Positions 54,383 through 63,963 of a stretch of DNA of 64,000 bases are shown here, one piece after another. Source of the DNA: Methylosinus sp. PW1. Lineage in GTDB: Bacteria > Pseudomonadota > Alphaproteobacteria > Rhizobiales > Beijerinckiaceae. Every line of letters starts with the position of its first letter. The stretch's first letter is position 1. The position numbers and the translations under genes were made by a program. The stretch covers positions 62,001 to 126,000 of the forward strand of contig NZ_JQNK01000009.1 in the NCBI RefSeq assembly GCF_000745215.1, in the 5' to 3' direction. Under the pieces are notes generated by a model. That model made no database searches and had not been told where the DNA came from. It saw only the letters and a list, made by a program, of their open reading frames with translations.

Positions 54383-54777
54383 ACGGCGCCCTCGAACCAG
54401 GCGCGGGCGACATGGGACTCGTGCAGCGTCACGCGAATGCGCGAGATGCCCTCGCCGCCCGGCCCGAGCGCGCCCGTGCGGGCGGCGGCGGCCATGGCGT
54501 CGAAAATATGCCGCGAGAGAAATTCGGTCGTCGTCTGCCGGCCCTTGAACTGCTCGATCTCGTCGAGATTCTGGTAGTTCAGCGGCGCCAGCGTCGCCTT
54601 CAGCGCGTCATGGGCGCGGCCGATGTCGACCACCACCTCGTCGACGGTCAGCGTCTCGCGAAAAAACGCCACATCGACGACGAAGGTCGCGCCGTGAAGG
54701 CGCTGCGCCGGGCCGAACAGCTCGCCCTTGAAGCTATGGGCGATCATGATGTGGTCGCGGACTTCGACTGCGTACAT
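54379..54777 (-). CDS. divergent 6-pyruvoyl-tetrahydropterin synthase/QueD-like protein
   Basis: A 132-residue T-fold protein. The first zinc His lies in IMIAHSFKGELFG and the second in RLHGATFVVDV, but the third His of the usual HGH is replaced by Ala and no catalytic Cys precedes it. The C-terminal Glu region is IRVTLHESHVARAWFEG. PTPS and QueD convert dihydroneopterin triphosphate; this member may use another route or ligand. It starts 12 bases after the dehydrogenase and overlaps the glycosyltransferase. Confidence 0.82.
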   Translation of the reverse strand: MYAVEVRDHIMIAHSFKGELFGPAQRLHGATFVVDVAFFRETLTVDEVVVDIGRAHDALKATLAPLNYQNLDEIEQFKGRQTTTEFLSRHIFDAMAAAARTGALGPGGEGISRIRVTLHESHVARAWFEGAV

Positions 54778-54789
54778 TTTCTTCTCCGT

Positions 54790-55761
54790 TCAATAGCGAA
54801 ACAATGTGGCGAGACCGCTCGCCCCGGGCGCGAGAATGCGCTCCAGCTCCCGCGGCGCGTCGGCGAAGGGAATTTCCTCGGTGATGAGCGCGTCGAGCCG
54901 CGGATCGGCGAGCAGCTCCAACGCCTTGTCGAGCCGGCGGGCGTAGCTCCAGCGCGGCCGCCGCGAGGGCGCGACCTGCCCCACTTGCGAGGAGACGAGC
55001 CGCAGCCGATTGGCGTGAAAGCCGCCGCCGAGCGGCGCGGAGACCTGCCCCTCGCCATACCAGCTCAATTCGACGATCGTCGCCTCCAGCCCCGCCGCGG
55101 CGAGCGACAGCGCCAGCCCTTCGGAGGAGGCGCTGGCGTGGAAGACGACATCCGCGCCCAGCCCCTCCAGCGCGTCGGCGCCGACGAATCGCGCGCCGAG
55201 ACTCTCGGCGATCTGCGCGCGAGACTCCTCGCGATCATGGATCAGCACCTCGGCGCCCGGCAGGCGCGCGGCGAGCGCGGCGACCAGCAGGCCGAGAACG
55301 CCGGCGCCGATGACGGCGATGCGGTCGCCCGGCCCGGCGCCCGAATCCCAGAGCCCGTTCAGCGCCGTCTCCATATTGGCGGCGAGCGGCGCGCGGCGCG
55401 CCGGCGTCTCCTGCGGAATCGGCCGCAGCATGGCGACGGGCGCGACGAAAAATTCCTGATGCGGATGGAGGCAGAACACGTCGCGCCCGAGAAGATCGGC
55501 CGGCCCCTCCTCCACACGGCCGACGGCGCAATAGCCGTATTTCACCGGAAAGGAGAAAGCGCCTTCCTGAAACGGCGCGCGCATGCGCTCCCATTCCGAG
55601 CGCGGCGCGCGGCCTTCGAAGACGAGCCGCTCCGTGCCGCGGCTGACCGCGCTCCACAGCGTCCGCACCAGCGCCTCTTCCGTCCCCGGCGTCGCGAGAC
55701 GCGAAGCGCGCAACGCCGCGCTCCGCGGCGCCTCGATCCACAGGGACCGCGCCTCTTTCAT
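54790..55761 (-). CDS. MDR-family dehydrogenase, BchC-like
   Basis: A 323-residue medium-chain dehydrogenase/reductase. The N-terminal catalytic domain has WSAVSRGTERLVFEG, where the usual catalytic-zinc Cys is Ser, and FSFPVKYGYCAVGRV. The Rossmann part is RIAVIGAGVLGLLVAALAAR with an acidic residue after strand 2 (LIHDREESR), suggesting NAD. The pattern resembles BchC-type enzymes without catalytic zinc. It is the first gene of the four-gene operon; the ATG lies 126 bases from the divergent opgH start. Confidence 0.82.
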   Translation of the reverse strand: MKEARSLWIEAPRSAALRASRLATPGTEEALVRTLWSAVSRGTERLVFEGRAPRSEWERMRAPFQEGAFSFPVKYGYCAVGRVEEGPADLLGRDVFCLHPHQEFFVAPVAMLRPIPQETPARRAPLAANMETALNGLWDSGAGPGDRIAVIGAGVLGLLVAALAARLPGAEVLIHDREESRAQIAESLGARFVGADALEGLGADVVFHASASSEGLALSLAAAGLEATIVELSWYGEGQVSAPLGGGFHANRLRLVSSQVGQVAPSRRPRWSYARRLDKALELLADPRLDALITEEIPFADAPRELERILAPGASGLATLFRY

Positions 55762-55886
55762 ACCATTAAAGTAGGATTTTTCCGATTCGCCCAATTTACA
55801 AACCTCGTGCTTCGCGGATATTGCTAGAGCACGGCGGCGATGCGCGCCAGCCGATTTTCCTGCGCCCTGCATAGGAAACGACGCGA

Positions 55887-57686
55887 ATGTCCGCCGCCGC
55901 CCCCGCCGGCCTCCAGAGCCGCGCCGAACTCTTCCGGCGACGCCTGCTGGTCGCCGCGATCGACGCCGCCGTCTATCTCGCTTTGCTGATCTGGCTCGCC
56001 GATATTCTGGGGCAAGACGGCTGGAGCGTCATCGACGCCGCGATTCTCCTTAGCTTCGCCGTCGCCGCGCCCTGGAGCGTGCTCGGAGTCAGCAACGCCG
56101 TTCTCGGCTTCTGGCTCCTGCATTTTCATCCGCGCCCGCTCGACAGCGTCGCGCCCTTCGCCCGCGCCGGCGACACGCGCCGCCGCATCCGCGCGCGCAC
56201 GGCCGTCACGCTGACGATTCGCAATGAGGACGCCGCCCGCGCGCTGACGCGGCTCGCCGCCATGAAGGCCGATCTCGACGCGACCGGCGAAGGCGCCCTC
56301 TTCGATTGGTTCGTGCTGAGCGACACCACCGATCCGCGCATCGCCGTGCAGGAAGAGACCGAATTCGCCCGCTGGCGCGCGGCCGAAGGCGCCGAGGCGT
56401 CACGGCTGCATTACCGCCGACGCTCCGACAATATCGGATACAAGGCCGGCAACATCCGCGATTTCTGCGAGCGTTTCGGCGGCGCCTATGAATTCATGAT
56501 TCCGCTCGACGCCGACAGCCTGATGGATGGCGCAACGATTCTGCGCCTCGTTCGCATCGGCGAAGCCTATCCGCGCATCGGCATTATTCAGAGCCTCGTG
56601 GTCGGCGCGCCGTCGCGCTCGGCCTTCGCGCGCGCCTTTCAATTCGGCATGCGCGCCGGAATGCGCAGCTACACGATGGGCGCCGCTTGGTGGGGCGCCG
56701 ATTGCGGACCCTTCTGGGGCCATAATGCGCTGGTGCGCATCGCGCCTTTCGCGCGGCATTGCGCGCTGCCGCGCCTGTCCGGCGGACGGCATATTCTCTC
56801 GCATGACCAGATCGAGGCGGCGCTGATGCGACGCGCGGGCTATGAGGTGCGCGTGCTGCCGATAGAGAGCGGCAGCTATGAGGAAAATCCGCCGACGCTG
56901 CTGGAATTCATGCGCCGCGACTTGCGCTGGTGCCGCGGCAATATGCAATATGTCGAGTTGCTCTCTCTGCCGGGGCTGCTGCCGATGAGCCGCTTTCAGC
57001 TCGTCTGGGCGATCAGCATGTTCATCGGCGCGCCGGCCTGGACAGCGATCATCTTGCTCGGCGCGCTGCTGCCGCTGGTCGAGGACGTGTCGCGCTTTCC
57101 GTCCGGCTCGGCGGCGGCGTTCTATTTGCTGTTTCTCGGCTTTTATCTCGCGCCCAAGCTCGCCGGCTATGCGGATATAGCGCTGACGCCGGGCGGCGTT
57201 CGGCGCTATGGCGGCGCGGTCCGCCTGCTCGCGGGCGCGGCGCTCGAGATCGTCTTCTCCTTCATCATCGGCGCCGTCACGACATTCGGCGTCACTCTGC
57301 TGCTCGCGCGACTCCCCTTCGAGCGCGATGCGGGCTGGAGCGGACAGGCGCGCGACGCGCATGGCCTCGGCGCATGGGAGACGGCGCGCGCGCTCTGGCC
57401 GGCCTTCGCTTTCGGCGCATTCGTCGTCGCCATCGCCGGACTTTCCGCGCCGTCGCTGGCCTTGTGGTCGACGCCGCTGACCTTCGGCTATGTCGCCGCA
57501 TTTCCCTTCGCGCTCGCCAGCGCTTGGCCGCGTCTCGGCGCCTGGTTCACGCAGGCGGGGCTCTGCGGCGTCCCGGAGGAATTCGCGCCGCCGCCGATCT
57601 TCGCCCGGCTGCGCGCGCCGCAGCGACGGGAGACGGCGCCGGAGCCTTTGGCGATCACCCCATCCGAAGAACGCATTTCCGCATGA
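55887..57686 (+). CDS. OpgH/MdoH-like glucans biosynthesis glucosyltransferase
   Basis: A 599-residue polytopic GT2 enzyme. The cytoplasmic domain carries the donor Asp (FVLSDTTDP), the DADSLMDGATILRLV metal site, HDQIEAALMRRAGY, and the acceptor-site RRDLRWCRGNMQY. Helices flank it on both sides. OpgH extends the beta-1,2-glucan backbone of osmoregulated periplasmic glucans. No opgG gene is next to it. It starts on the plus strand, divergent from the dehydrogenase operon, and is coupled to a small downstream gene. Confidence 0.87.
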   Translation: MSAAAPAGLQSRAELFRRRLLVAAIDAAVYLALLIWLADILGQDGWSVIDAAILLSFAVAAPWSVLGVSNAVLGFWLLHFHPRPLDSVAPFARAGDTRRRIRARTAVTLTIRNEDAARALTRLAAMKADLDATGEGALFDWFVLSDTTDPRIAVQEETEFARWRAAEGAEASRLHYRRRSDNIGYKAGNIRDFCERFGGAYEFMIPLDADSLMDGATILRLVRIGEAYPRIGIIQSLVVGAPSRSAFARAFQFGMRAGMRSYTMGAAWWGADCGPFWGHNALVRIAPFARHCALPRLSGGRHILSHDQIEAALMRRAGYEVRVLPIESGSYEENPPTLLEFMRRDLRWCRGNMQYVELLSLPGLLPMSRFQLVWAISMFIGAPAWTAIILLGALLPLVEDVSRFPSGSAAAFYLLFLGFYLAPKLAGYADIALTPGGVRRYGGAVRLLAGAALEIVFSFIIGAVTTFGVTLLLARLPFERDAGWSGQARDAHGLGAWETARALWPAFAFGAFVVAIAGLSAPSLALWSTPLTFGYVAAFPFALASAWPRLGAWFTQAGLCGVPEEFAPPPIFARLRAPQRRETAPEPLAITPSEERISA

Positions 57687-58027
57687 GGGATCAGATGGAA
57701 TCGGACCTTCGCCCAGGAGACGCAGCGCGCAGACAAGAGCTGCGCGCCTCGCTGCGCGTGCTGCGATCGGAGAGCGCGGACGCCTCGGCCTCGGCCCCGC
57801 CGCGCATAATGGCGCCGCGCCGGCTCGTCGTCGTGGCCCCGCGGCCGGCCGCAGACGAGCCGCTGCCGCCGGCGCAGCGCATTCTCGCATCGGCCGCGCT
57901 GGCCGGGCTTCTGCTGATGGCGGTCGCGGCGCTCTCGGACGCGGCCGCCCACGCCATGGACGCGATGGAGCCGCGCGCCATCGCGTCACTGGAGATGGGC
58001 CGCCCTCACTTCGGCTTCGGCCAATAG
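57683..58027 (+). CDS. small single-helix membrane protein coupled to opgH-like gene
   Basis: A 114-residue protein with a polar basic N-terminal part and one hydrophobic segment (ILASAALAGLLLMAVAALSDA, read in parts) near residue 75. The ATG overlaps the glucosyltransferase stop (ATGA), so translation is coupled. It could be a subunit or regulator of OpgH, by position only. Its 3' end overlaps the opposed cupin gene by 22 bases. Confidence 0.55.
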   Translation: MRDQMESDLRPGDAARRQELRASLRVLRSESADASASAPPRIMAPRRLVVVAPRPAADEPLPPAQRILASAALAGLLLMAVAALSDAAAHAMDAMEPRAIASLEMGRPHFGFGQ

Positions 58028-58494
58028 CCCTGCGGCGCGCCCGGCGCCCCGACCGGGGTCGTCTCCACCGGCCCTTCCCCGGTGATCTGAATGACGACCT
58101 CCTCCTCGCCCGCGCCGTCCCAATGCACGCCGCCGGCCGGATGCAGCACATAGGAGCCCGCCGTCACCGGCCGCGCCTTCTTGAAATCCAGCTCCTCGCC
58201 GACGCCGTTCCACCATGTGCCCGAGACCACCACCGCGTGGCGATCCTTCGAATGAAAATGCGGATTGGAATGATGGCCGGGCGGGAAGCGCACGCGCACC
58301 ACATAGACGCCGGGCTTGGACGGATCGCCGAACAGCACCGCCTGGGCGGGGCCGACGCCGAGCGGGCTCTTGAACTGAACCTCGTCGGCGGGCTTGTAGA
58401 CGAAACTCTTTTCCGGCTCCGCGCCAATGGGCAGGGTCTGGCCGAGAACCGCCGTCGCTGCGGCGCCCGCGAGGAGAAATCTGAGCTTGGTCAT
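58006..58494 (-). CDS. exported cupin-domain protein
   Basis: A 162-residue protein with a signal peptide (FLLAGAAATAVLGQTLP). The cupin motif reads RVRFPPGHHSNPHFHSKDRHAVVV and then GSYVLHPAGGVHWDGAGEEE, retaining several His residues of the metal site. The function is unknown. It converges on the small membrane protein gene with a 22-base overlap. Confidence 0.8.
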   Translation of the reverse strand: MTKLRFLLAGAAATAVLGQTLPIGAEPEKSFVYKPADEVQFKSPLGVGPAQAVLFGDPSKPGVYVVRVRFPPGHHSNPHFHSKDRHAVVVSGTWWNGVGEELDFKKARPVTAGSYVLHPAGGVHWDGAGEEEVVIQITGEGPVETTPVGAPGAPQGYWPKPK

Positions 58495-58833
58495 GGTTTG
58501 CTCTATGGACGCCGTCGTAAAATATCGCAGTTCGGCCGCGTCTCGCCGACCATGAGCGCAGCATAGTCGCTAAAGCCTATAAGATAAATATGCGAATGAG
58601 CGTCGCATCGCGCCCGCGCGGCGCCGCAGCGCGCTCGCCGAGCTGCGACGCGGAGCCGCAGCGTTTTGCGCGGTCGCGGCTCTGCGGCAATTTCCTGGCG
58701 CTATTGCGAAACCCTGTCGCAAACTCTAGTGTCGAGGCCGGTTCGAACCCGGCGCCCTATGATTGCGGAACGCGGGAATGACAACGCCCGCAGCCTTCGC
58801 CCTGCCGGGCGGCGAAGAGGAAACCCGAGGGAA
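58495..58833. other. intergenic region upstream of the CoA-transferase
   Basis: About 340 bases without a supportable gene. It contains a short TTGCG/CGCAA hairpin and, at 58737-58753, GCCGG-TTCGAAC-CCGGC, which looks like a tRNA T-arm but has no matching acceptor and anticodon parts. An ATAAGATAAATA patch near 58578-58590 is AT-rich and could hold a promoter. I see no clear promoter for the CoA-transferase. Confidence 0.4.
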
Positions 58834-60783
58834 ATGAACAACAAGAACAACAAGGTCATTACAGCCGACGAAGCGATTGCGCTGATCAGCGAAAATGACG
58901 TTCTGACCACCACCGGCTTCGTCCAGAGCTGCATTCCCGAGGCGCTGCACGCCGCGCTGGAGAAGCGCTTCGTCGAGACGGGCGGACCGCGCGGCCTCAC
59001 GCTCATCATGACCGCCGGCGCCGGCGACAGCAAAGGGCTCGGCACCGGCCGCCTGCATCATGAAGGCCTGCTGCGCCGGGTCATCGCCGGCAATTTCGGC
59101 CGCATGCCCAAGGTCGCCCAGGCCGCCGCGGAGAACAAGATTCTCGGATACAACCTGCCGCAGGGCGTCATCTCGCAGCTCTATCGCGCCTGCGCCGCCG
59201 GCCAGCCCGGCCTCTTCTCCAAGGTCGGCCTCTATACTTATGTCGATCCGCGCTTCGGCGGCGGCCGCGTCAACGAAGTGACGACGGAAGAGATCGTCAA
59301 GCATGTCGTCATCGACGAGGAAGAATGGCTGTTCTACACGGCGACCAAGATCGACGTGGCCTTCATCCGTGGCACCAGCGCCGATCCTTCCGGCAATATC
59401 AGCATGGAGAAGGAGGCGCTGACGCTCGACGTGCTCGCCCAGGCGATGGCCGCGCATAATAATGGCGGCATTGTCATCGCGCAGGTCGAGCGCATCGTCG
59501 AGGCCGGCTCGATTCGTCCCAAGGACGTGAAGGTTCCGGGCATTCTGGTCGATTGCGTCGTCGTCGCCGATCAGCCCGAGCTGCACCGGATGAACTACGG
59601 CGTGATGTATAATCCGGCGTTGGCCGGCGAGATTCGCGTGCCGGTCGAGAGCATGGCGAAAATGCCGCTCGACGCGCGCAAGATCATCGCGCGCCGCGCC
59701 GCCTTCGAGCTGCCGCCCAATGGCGTCGTCAATCTCGGCGTCGGCGCGCCGGAGGGCATAGCCGCCGTCGCCAATGAAGAGAAGCTCACCCCCTTCATCA
59801 CGCTGACGACGGAAGCCGGCGCCATAGGCGGCGTGCTCGCCTCGGGCTCCTCCTTCGGCTCGGCCACCAACGCCGATTCGATCATCGATCAGAACACGCA
59901 ATTCGACTTTTATGACGGCGGCGGTCTCGACATGACCTGCCTCGGCATGGCCGAATGCGACGAGCAGGGCAATGTCAACACCAGCCGTTTCGGCGGACGC
60001 CTCAACGGCTGCGGCGGCTTCATCAACATCAGCCAGAACGCGCGCAGCGTCGTCTTCGCCGGCACCTTCACCGCCGGCGGGCTCGACATTGCGATTCAAG
60101 ACGGCGAGGTGAAAATCCTCAAGGAAGGCCGCGCGCGCAAATTCCTGAAATTCGTCGAGCAGGTGACGTTCAGCGGCAAATATGCGCAAAAGCGCGAGCA
60201 GCCGGTGATCTATGTCACCGAGCGCTGCGTCTTCCAGCTGACGAAAGAAGGTCTCGAGCTGATCGAGATCGCGCCGGGCATAGACATAGAGCGGGATATT
60301 CTCCCGCATATGGACTTCAAGCCCATCGTCAAGCATCCGATATTGATGGACAAGCGCATCTTCATCGACGAGCCGATGGGGCTGATCTCCGATCTGCTCA
60401 ATCTCGATCTGCAGGATCGCGTGAGCTATGACGCCGATCGCAATATTCAGTTCCTCAATCTCGAGGGCTGGAGCGCGCGCTCCAAGCGCGACATCGACGA
60501 TCTGCGCAAGATGCTGATCGACGCCTGCCAGAAGATCGGCAAGCGCGTCAATCAGGTCGTCAATCTCGACAACTTCCGCATCAGCGAGCATCTCTACGAT
60601 TACTATGCGGAGATGATCCAATATATGCTCGAGAATTATTATGTGACGACGACGCGCTACACGACCAGCGCCTTCCTGCGCTTGAAGCTCAAGGAAGCGC
60701 TGAGCAAGCGCGGCATCGCTCCACATGTCTTCGAGCGCAAGGAGGACGCGCACAGCTTCCTCGAGGTGATCGGCGAAGGCTGA
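58834..60783 (+). CDS. acyl-CoA:acetate/3-ketoacid CoA-transferase with C-terminal extension
   Basis: A 649-residue protein. The first about 520 residues match YdiF/propionate CoA-transferase-type enzymes (NKNNKVITADEAIALISEND, GVYNP-like YGVMYNPALAG, then the active-site region TLTTEAGAIGGVLASGSSFG with a Glu at the expected nucleophile position, and FDFYDGGGLDMTCLGMAE). The last 130 residues (including LYDYYAEMIQYMLENYYV) form an extra alpha-helical region absent from ordinary members. The start has CGAGGG upstream. A 14-bp hairpin follows the stop. Confidence 0.85.
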   Translation: MNNKNNKVITADEAIALISENDVLTTTGFVQSCIPEALHAALEKRFVETGGPRGLTLIMTAGAGDSKGLGTGRLHHEGLLRRVIAGNFGRMPKVAQAAAENKILGYNLPQGVISQLYRACAAGQPGLFSKVGLYTYVDPRFGGGRVNEVTTEEIVKHVVIDEEEWLFYTATKIDVAFIRGTSADPSGNISMEKEALTLDVLAQAMAAHNNGGIVIAQVERIVEAGSIRPKDVKVPGILVDCVVVADQPELHRMNYGVMYNPALAGEIRVPVESMAKMPLDARKIIARRAAFELPPNGVVNLGVGAPEGIAAVANEEKLTPFITLTTEAGAIGGVLASGSSFGSATNADSIIDQNTQFDFYDGGGLDMTCLGMAECDEQGNVNTSRFGGRLNGCGGFINISQNARSVVFAGTFTAGGLDIAIQDGEVKILKEGRARKFLKFVEQVTFSGKYAQKREQPVIYVTERCVFQLTKEGLELIEIAPGIDIERDILPHMDFKPIVKHPILMDKRIFIDEPMGLISDLLNLDLQDRVSYDADRNIQFLNLEGWSARSKRDIDDLRKMLIDACQKIGKRVNQVVNLDNFRISEHLYDYYAEMIQYMLENYYVTTTRYTTSAFLRLKLKEALSKRGIAPHVFERKEDAHSFLEVIGEG

Positions 60784-60797
60784 GCGGCCTATCTACG

Positions 60798-60828
60798 CTC
60801 CCCCTTCAGGGGGACCCTGAAGGGGGAG
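60798..60828. repeat. perfect 14-bp palindromic hairpin
   Basis: CTCCCCCTTCAGGG and its complement CCCTGAAGGGGGAG are separated by GGA. It lies 15 bases after the CoA-transferase stop. There is no U-tract, so it may be a REP-like element or a stalling hairpin rather than a classical terminator. Confidence 0.8.
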
Positions 60829-60887
60829 GTGGAAACGCCTCTTGCGGCGACGGATATCGTTCCCCCGCTCACTCTCCACGCTCCGCG

Positions 60888-60916
60888 TTGACTTCCCGGC
60901 CCCCAACGCCTAAAAA
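60888..60916 (+). promoter_or_regulatory. sigma-70-type promoter of ffh-rpsP-rimM
   Basis: TTGACT (60888-60893) is followed by 17 bases and TAAAAA (60911-60916), about 140 bp upstream of ffh. The spacing is ideal and the -35 is close to consensus; the -10 is weaker. Confidence 0.5.
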
Positions 60917-61053
60917 CGCGCCAATCTCGTCAGAGATGACCGTTTGACCCGCCCATTCGCCCCAGAGGCGTAGGGCCAACGCCCGGCAGCGCCATGCGCC
61001 CCCGGGCGCGCTTTGCTTTGGAGCGACGTCTGCTCCTAGCGCAGGAGAACCGC

Positions 61054-62595
<1,542 letters not shown>

Positions 62596-62599
62596 AACA

Positions 62600-62639
62600 G
62601 CGAGTAGCGAATAGTTCGCTCTCTCTATTCGCTACTCGC
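62600..62639. repeat. 15-bp inverted repeat between ffh and rpsP
   Basis: GCGAGTAGCGAATAG (62600-62614) and its exact complement (62625-62639) are separated by 10 bases. The arms lie immediately after the ffh stop and before the rpsP ribosome binding site, so the hairpin would form in the operon mRNA. It may also be a dispersed extragenic repeat. Confidence 0.8.
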
Positions 62640-62666
62640 TACTCGCTCACACAAAGGAAGAACCAA

Positions 62667-63017
62667 ATGTCCCTGAAGATCAGACTCTCCCGCGGCGGCG
62701 CCAAGAAGCGTCCTTTCTATCGCGTCGTCGTCGCCGATTCGCGCTCGCCCCGCGATGGCCGCTTCATCGAGCGTCTCGGCACTTTCGATCCGCTGAAGCC
62801 GAAGGACGCCGCCGATCGTCTGGTGCTCGACGCCGAGAAGGCGAAGGAGTGGATCGCCAAGGGCGCGCAGGCGACCGATCGCGTCGCCCGCCTGCTCGAG
62901 AGCGTCGGCGTCGGCAAGCGTGAGGCGCGCAGCAATCCGCAGAAGGCTCAGCCGAAGAAGAAGGCGCAGGAGCGCGCCGCCGCTGCGGCCGCCGCCGCCG
63001 AGGCCGCCTCGGCCTGA
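62667..63017 (+). CDS. rpsP: 30S ribosomal protein S16
   Basis: A 116-residue S16 with [20 protein letters not shown] and [11 protein letters not shown] typical of the family. It is longer than the roughly 80-residue enterobacterial S16 because of a Lys/Ala-rich tail common in alphaproteobacteria. The ATG at 62667 follows AAGGAAG. It is followed by a palindromic repeat and rimM. Confidence 0.95.
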   Translation: MSLKIRLSRGGAKKRPFYRVVVADSRSPRDGRFIERLGTFDPLKPKDAADRLVLDAEKAKEWIAKGAQATDRVARLLESVGVGKREARSNPQKAQPKKKAQERAAAAAAAAEAASA

Positions 63018-63095
63018 TGACGCCGTCCCTGCGAGCGAAGCGAAGCGATCGGGGGCCGCGCGGCGGCCTCTGGAGCGCTTCGCCGATTTCGCGAT

Positions 63096-63153
63096 GCGAG
63101 CCTGAAGGCTCGCGGTCCTCTGCGTGTCTTGGACCGCGAGCCTTCAGGCTCGC
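63096..63153. repeat. REP-like palindromic element, copy 2
   Basis: A perfect 23-bp inverted repeat (63096-63118 against 63131-63153) with a 12-base loop, using the same arms as the element at 18594-18667 (differing only in loop and flanks). It ends 13 bases before the rimM ATG, so it occupies the region where a ribosome binding site is expected. Confidence 0.88.
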
Positions 63154-63165
63154 TCTCGTCCGCGC

Positions 63166-63699
63166 ATGAAAAACGCCGTTCTCCTCGGCCGGCTCGGCGC
63201 CGCGCATGGCGTGCGCGGCGAAATCCGCCTGCAGAGCTTCACCGCCGATCCTTCGGCGATCTCCACCTACGGTCCCTTGTTCGACGCCGGCGGCGCGCGC
63301 CGTTTCGTCATCGCTTCGCTGCGGCCGATCGGCAAGGACATGTTCGTCGCGCGTCTCGAGGGCGTGCGCGACCGCGAGGCGGCGGCGGCGCTGACCGGCG
63401 TCGAGCTCTATCTTCCACGCGCGGCGCTGCCGGAGCCGGAGGAAGATGAATTCTATCTCGCCGATCTCGAAGGGCTGCGCGCGGAAACGCCCGCCGGCGA
63501 GACGCTCGGCGTTGTGATCGCCGTGCGCAATTTCGGCGCGAGCGATCTGTTGGAAGTGCGCCCGCCCGCCGGCGGCGAGACGCTGCTCTTCCCCTTCACC
63601 AAGGCCGTGGTCCCCATCGTCGATGTGGCCGGCGGCCGCGTGGTGGTGGAGCCGCCGCTCGAGATCGAAGGCGATGCGCCGTCAGGGGAAGAGGGATAG
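63166..63699 (+). CDS. rimM: ribosome maturation factor RimM
   Basis: A 177-residue 16S processing protein that binds S19. The N-terminal LLGRLGAAHGVRGEIRLQSF and C-terminal PRC-barrel region EDEFYLADLEGLRAETPAG, then VVPIVDVAGGRVVVEPP, are diagnostic. The ATG at 63166 has no visible ribosome binding site because a palindromic repeat lies directly upstream. The trmD gene that often follows is not present; an opposed small gene pair is found instead. Confidence 0.94.
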   Translation: MKNAVLLGRLGAAHGVRGEIRLQSFTADPSAISTYGPLFDAGGARRFVIASLRPIGKDMFVARLEGVRDREAAAALTGVELYLPRAALPEPEEDEFYLADLEGLRAETPAGETLGVVIAVRNFGASDLLEVRPPAGGETLLFPFTKAVVPIVDVAGGRVVVEPPLEIEGDAPSGEEG

Positions 63700-63705
63700 C
63701 CGCCC

Positions 63706-63963
63706 TTATCGCAACGGCTGCGCCACGAGCGGAAAATTTTCGGGGTGGCGAATGGAGTCGACATGCAGATCGACATCCAGCTCCGGCCAATAGAGATGAT
63801 GCGGATTTAGCCGTTCCACCTCGAATATCTGCGAGACCGCGGCCGTGCGGAACCACGGAAACTGGTCGAAAGGCATGAAGAGCTGCTCATCGTCCAGCCG
63901 CAGCCAGACGCCGAGCTTCGTCACGCCCGAGACTTCAACCGGGGAAGTGTCGACGCCAGGCAT
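63706..63963 (-). CDS. DUF2442-type small protein
   Basis: An 85-residue protein containing GVWLRLDDEQLFMPFDQFPWFRTA and LNPHHLYWPELDVDLHVDSI, which fit the DUF2442 family. This family is typically paired with DUF4160 in a small bicistronic locus that has been proposed to be toxin-antitoxin-like. The ATG at 63963 has a strong AAGGAG site; an earlier ATG at 63981 is less well placed. Its start overlaps the preceding partner. Confidence 0.78.
   Translation of the reverse strand: MPGVDTSPVEVSGVTKLGVWLRLDDEQLFMPFDQFPWFRTAAVSQIFEVERLNPHHLYWPELDVDLHVDSIRHPENFPLVAQPLR

Noticed and set aside
58700..58760. tRNA-like sequence with a T-arm (GCCGG-TTCGAAC-CCGGC)
   Set aside because: The 7-base acceptor partner is not found upstream at tRNA distance, and the upstream hairpin has a 9-base loop, so no cloverleaf forms. 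A tRNA remnant or attachment site is possible but unsupported, and no integrase is nearby.
58726..60753. A 675-codon open frame on the minus strand
   Set aside because: Antisense to the CoA-transferase; no motif or signal supports expression.
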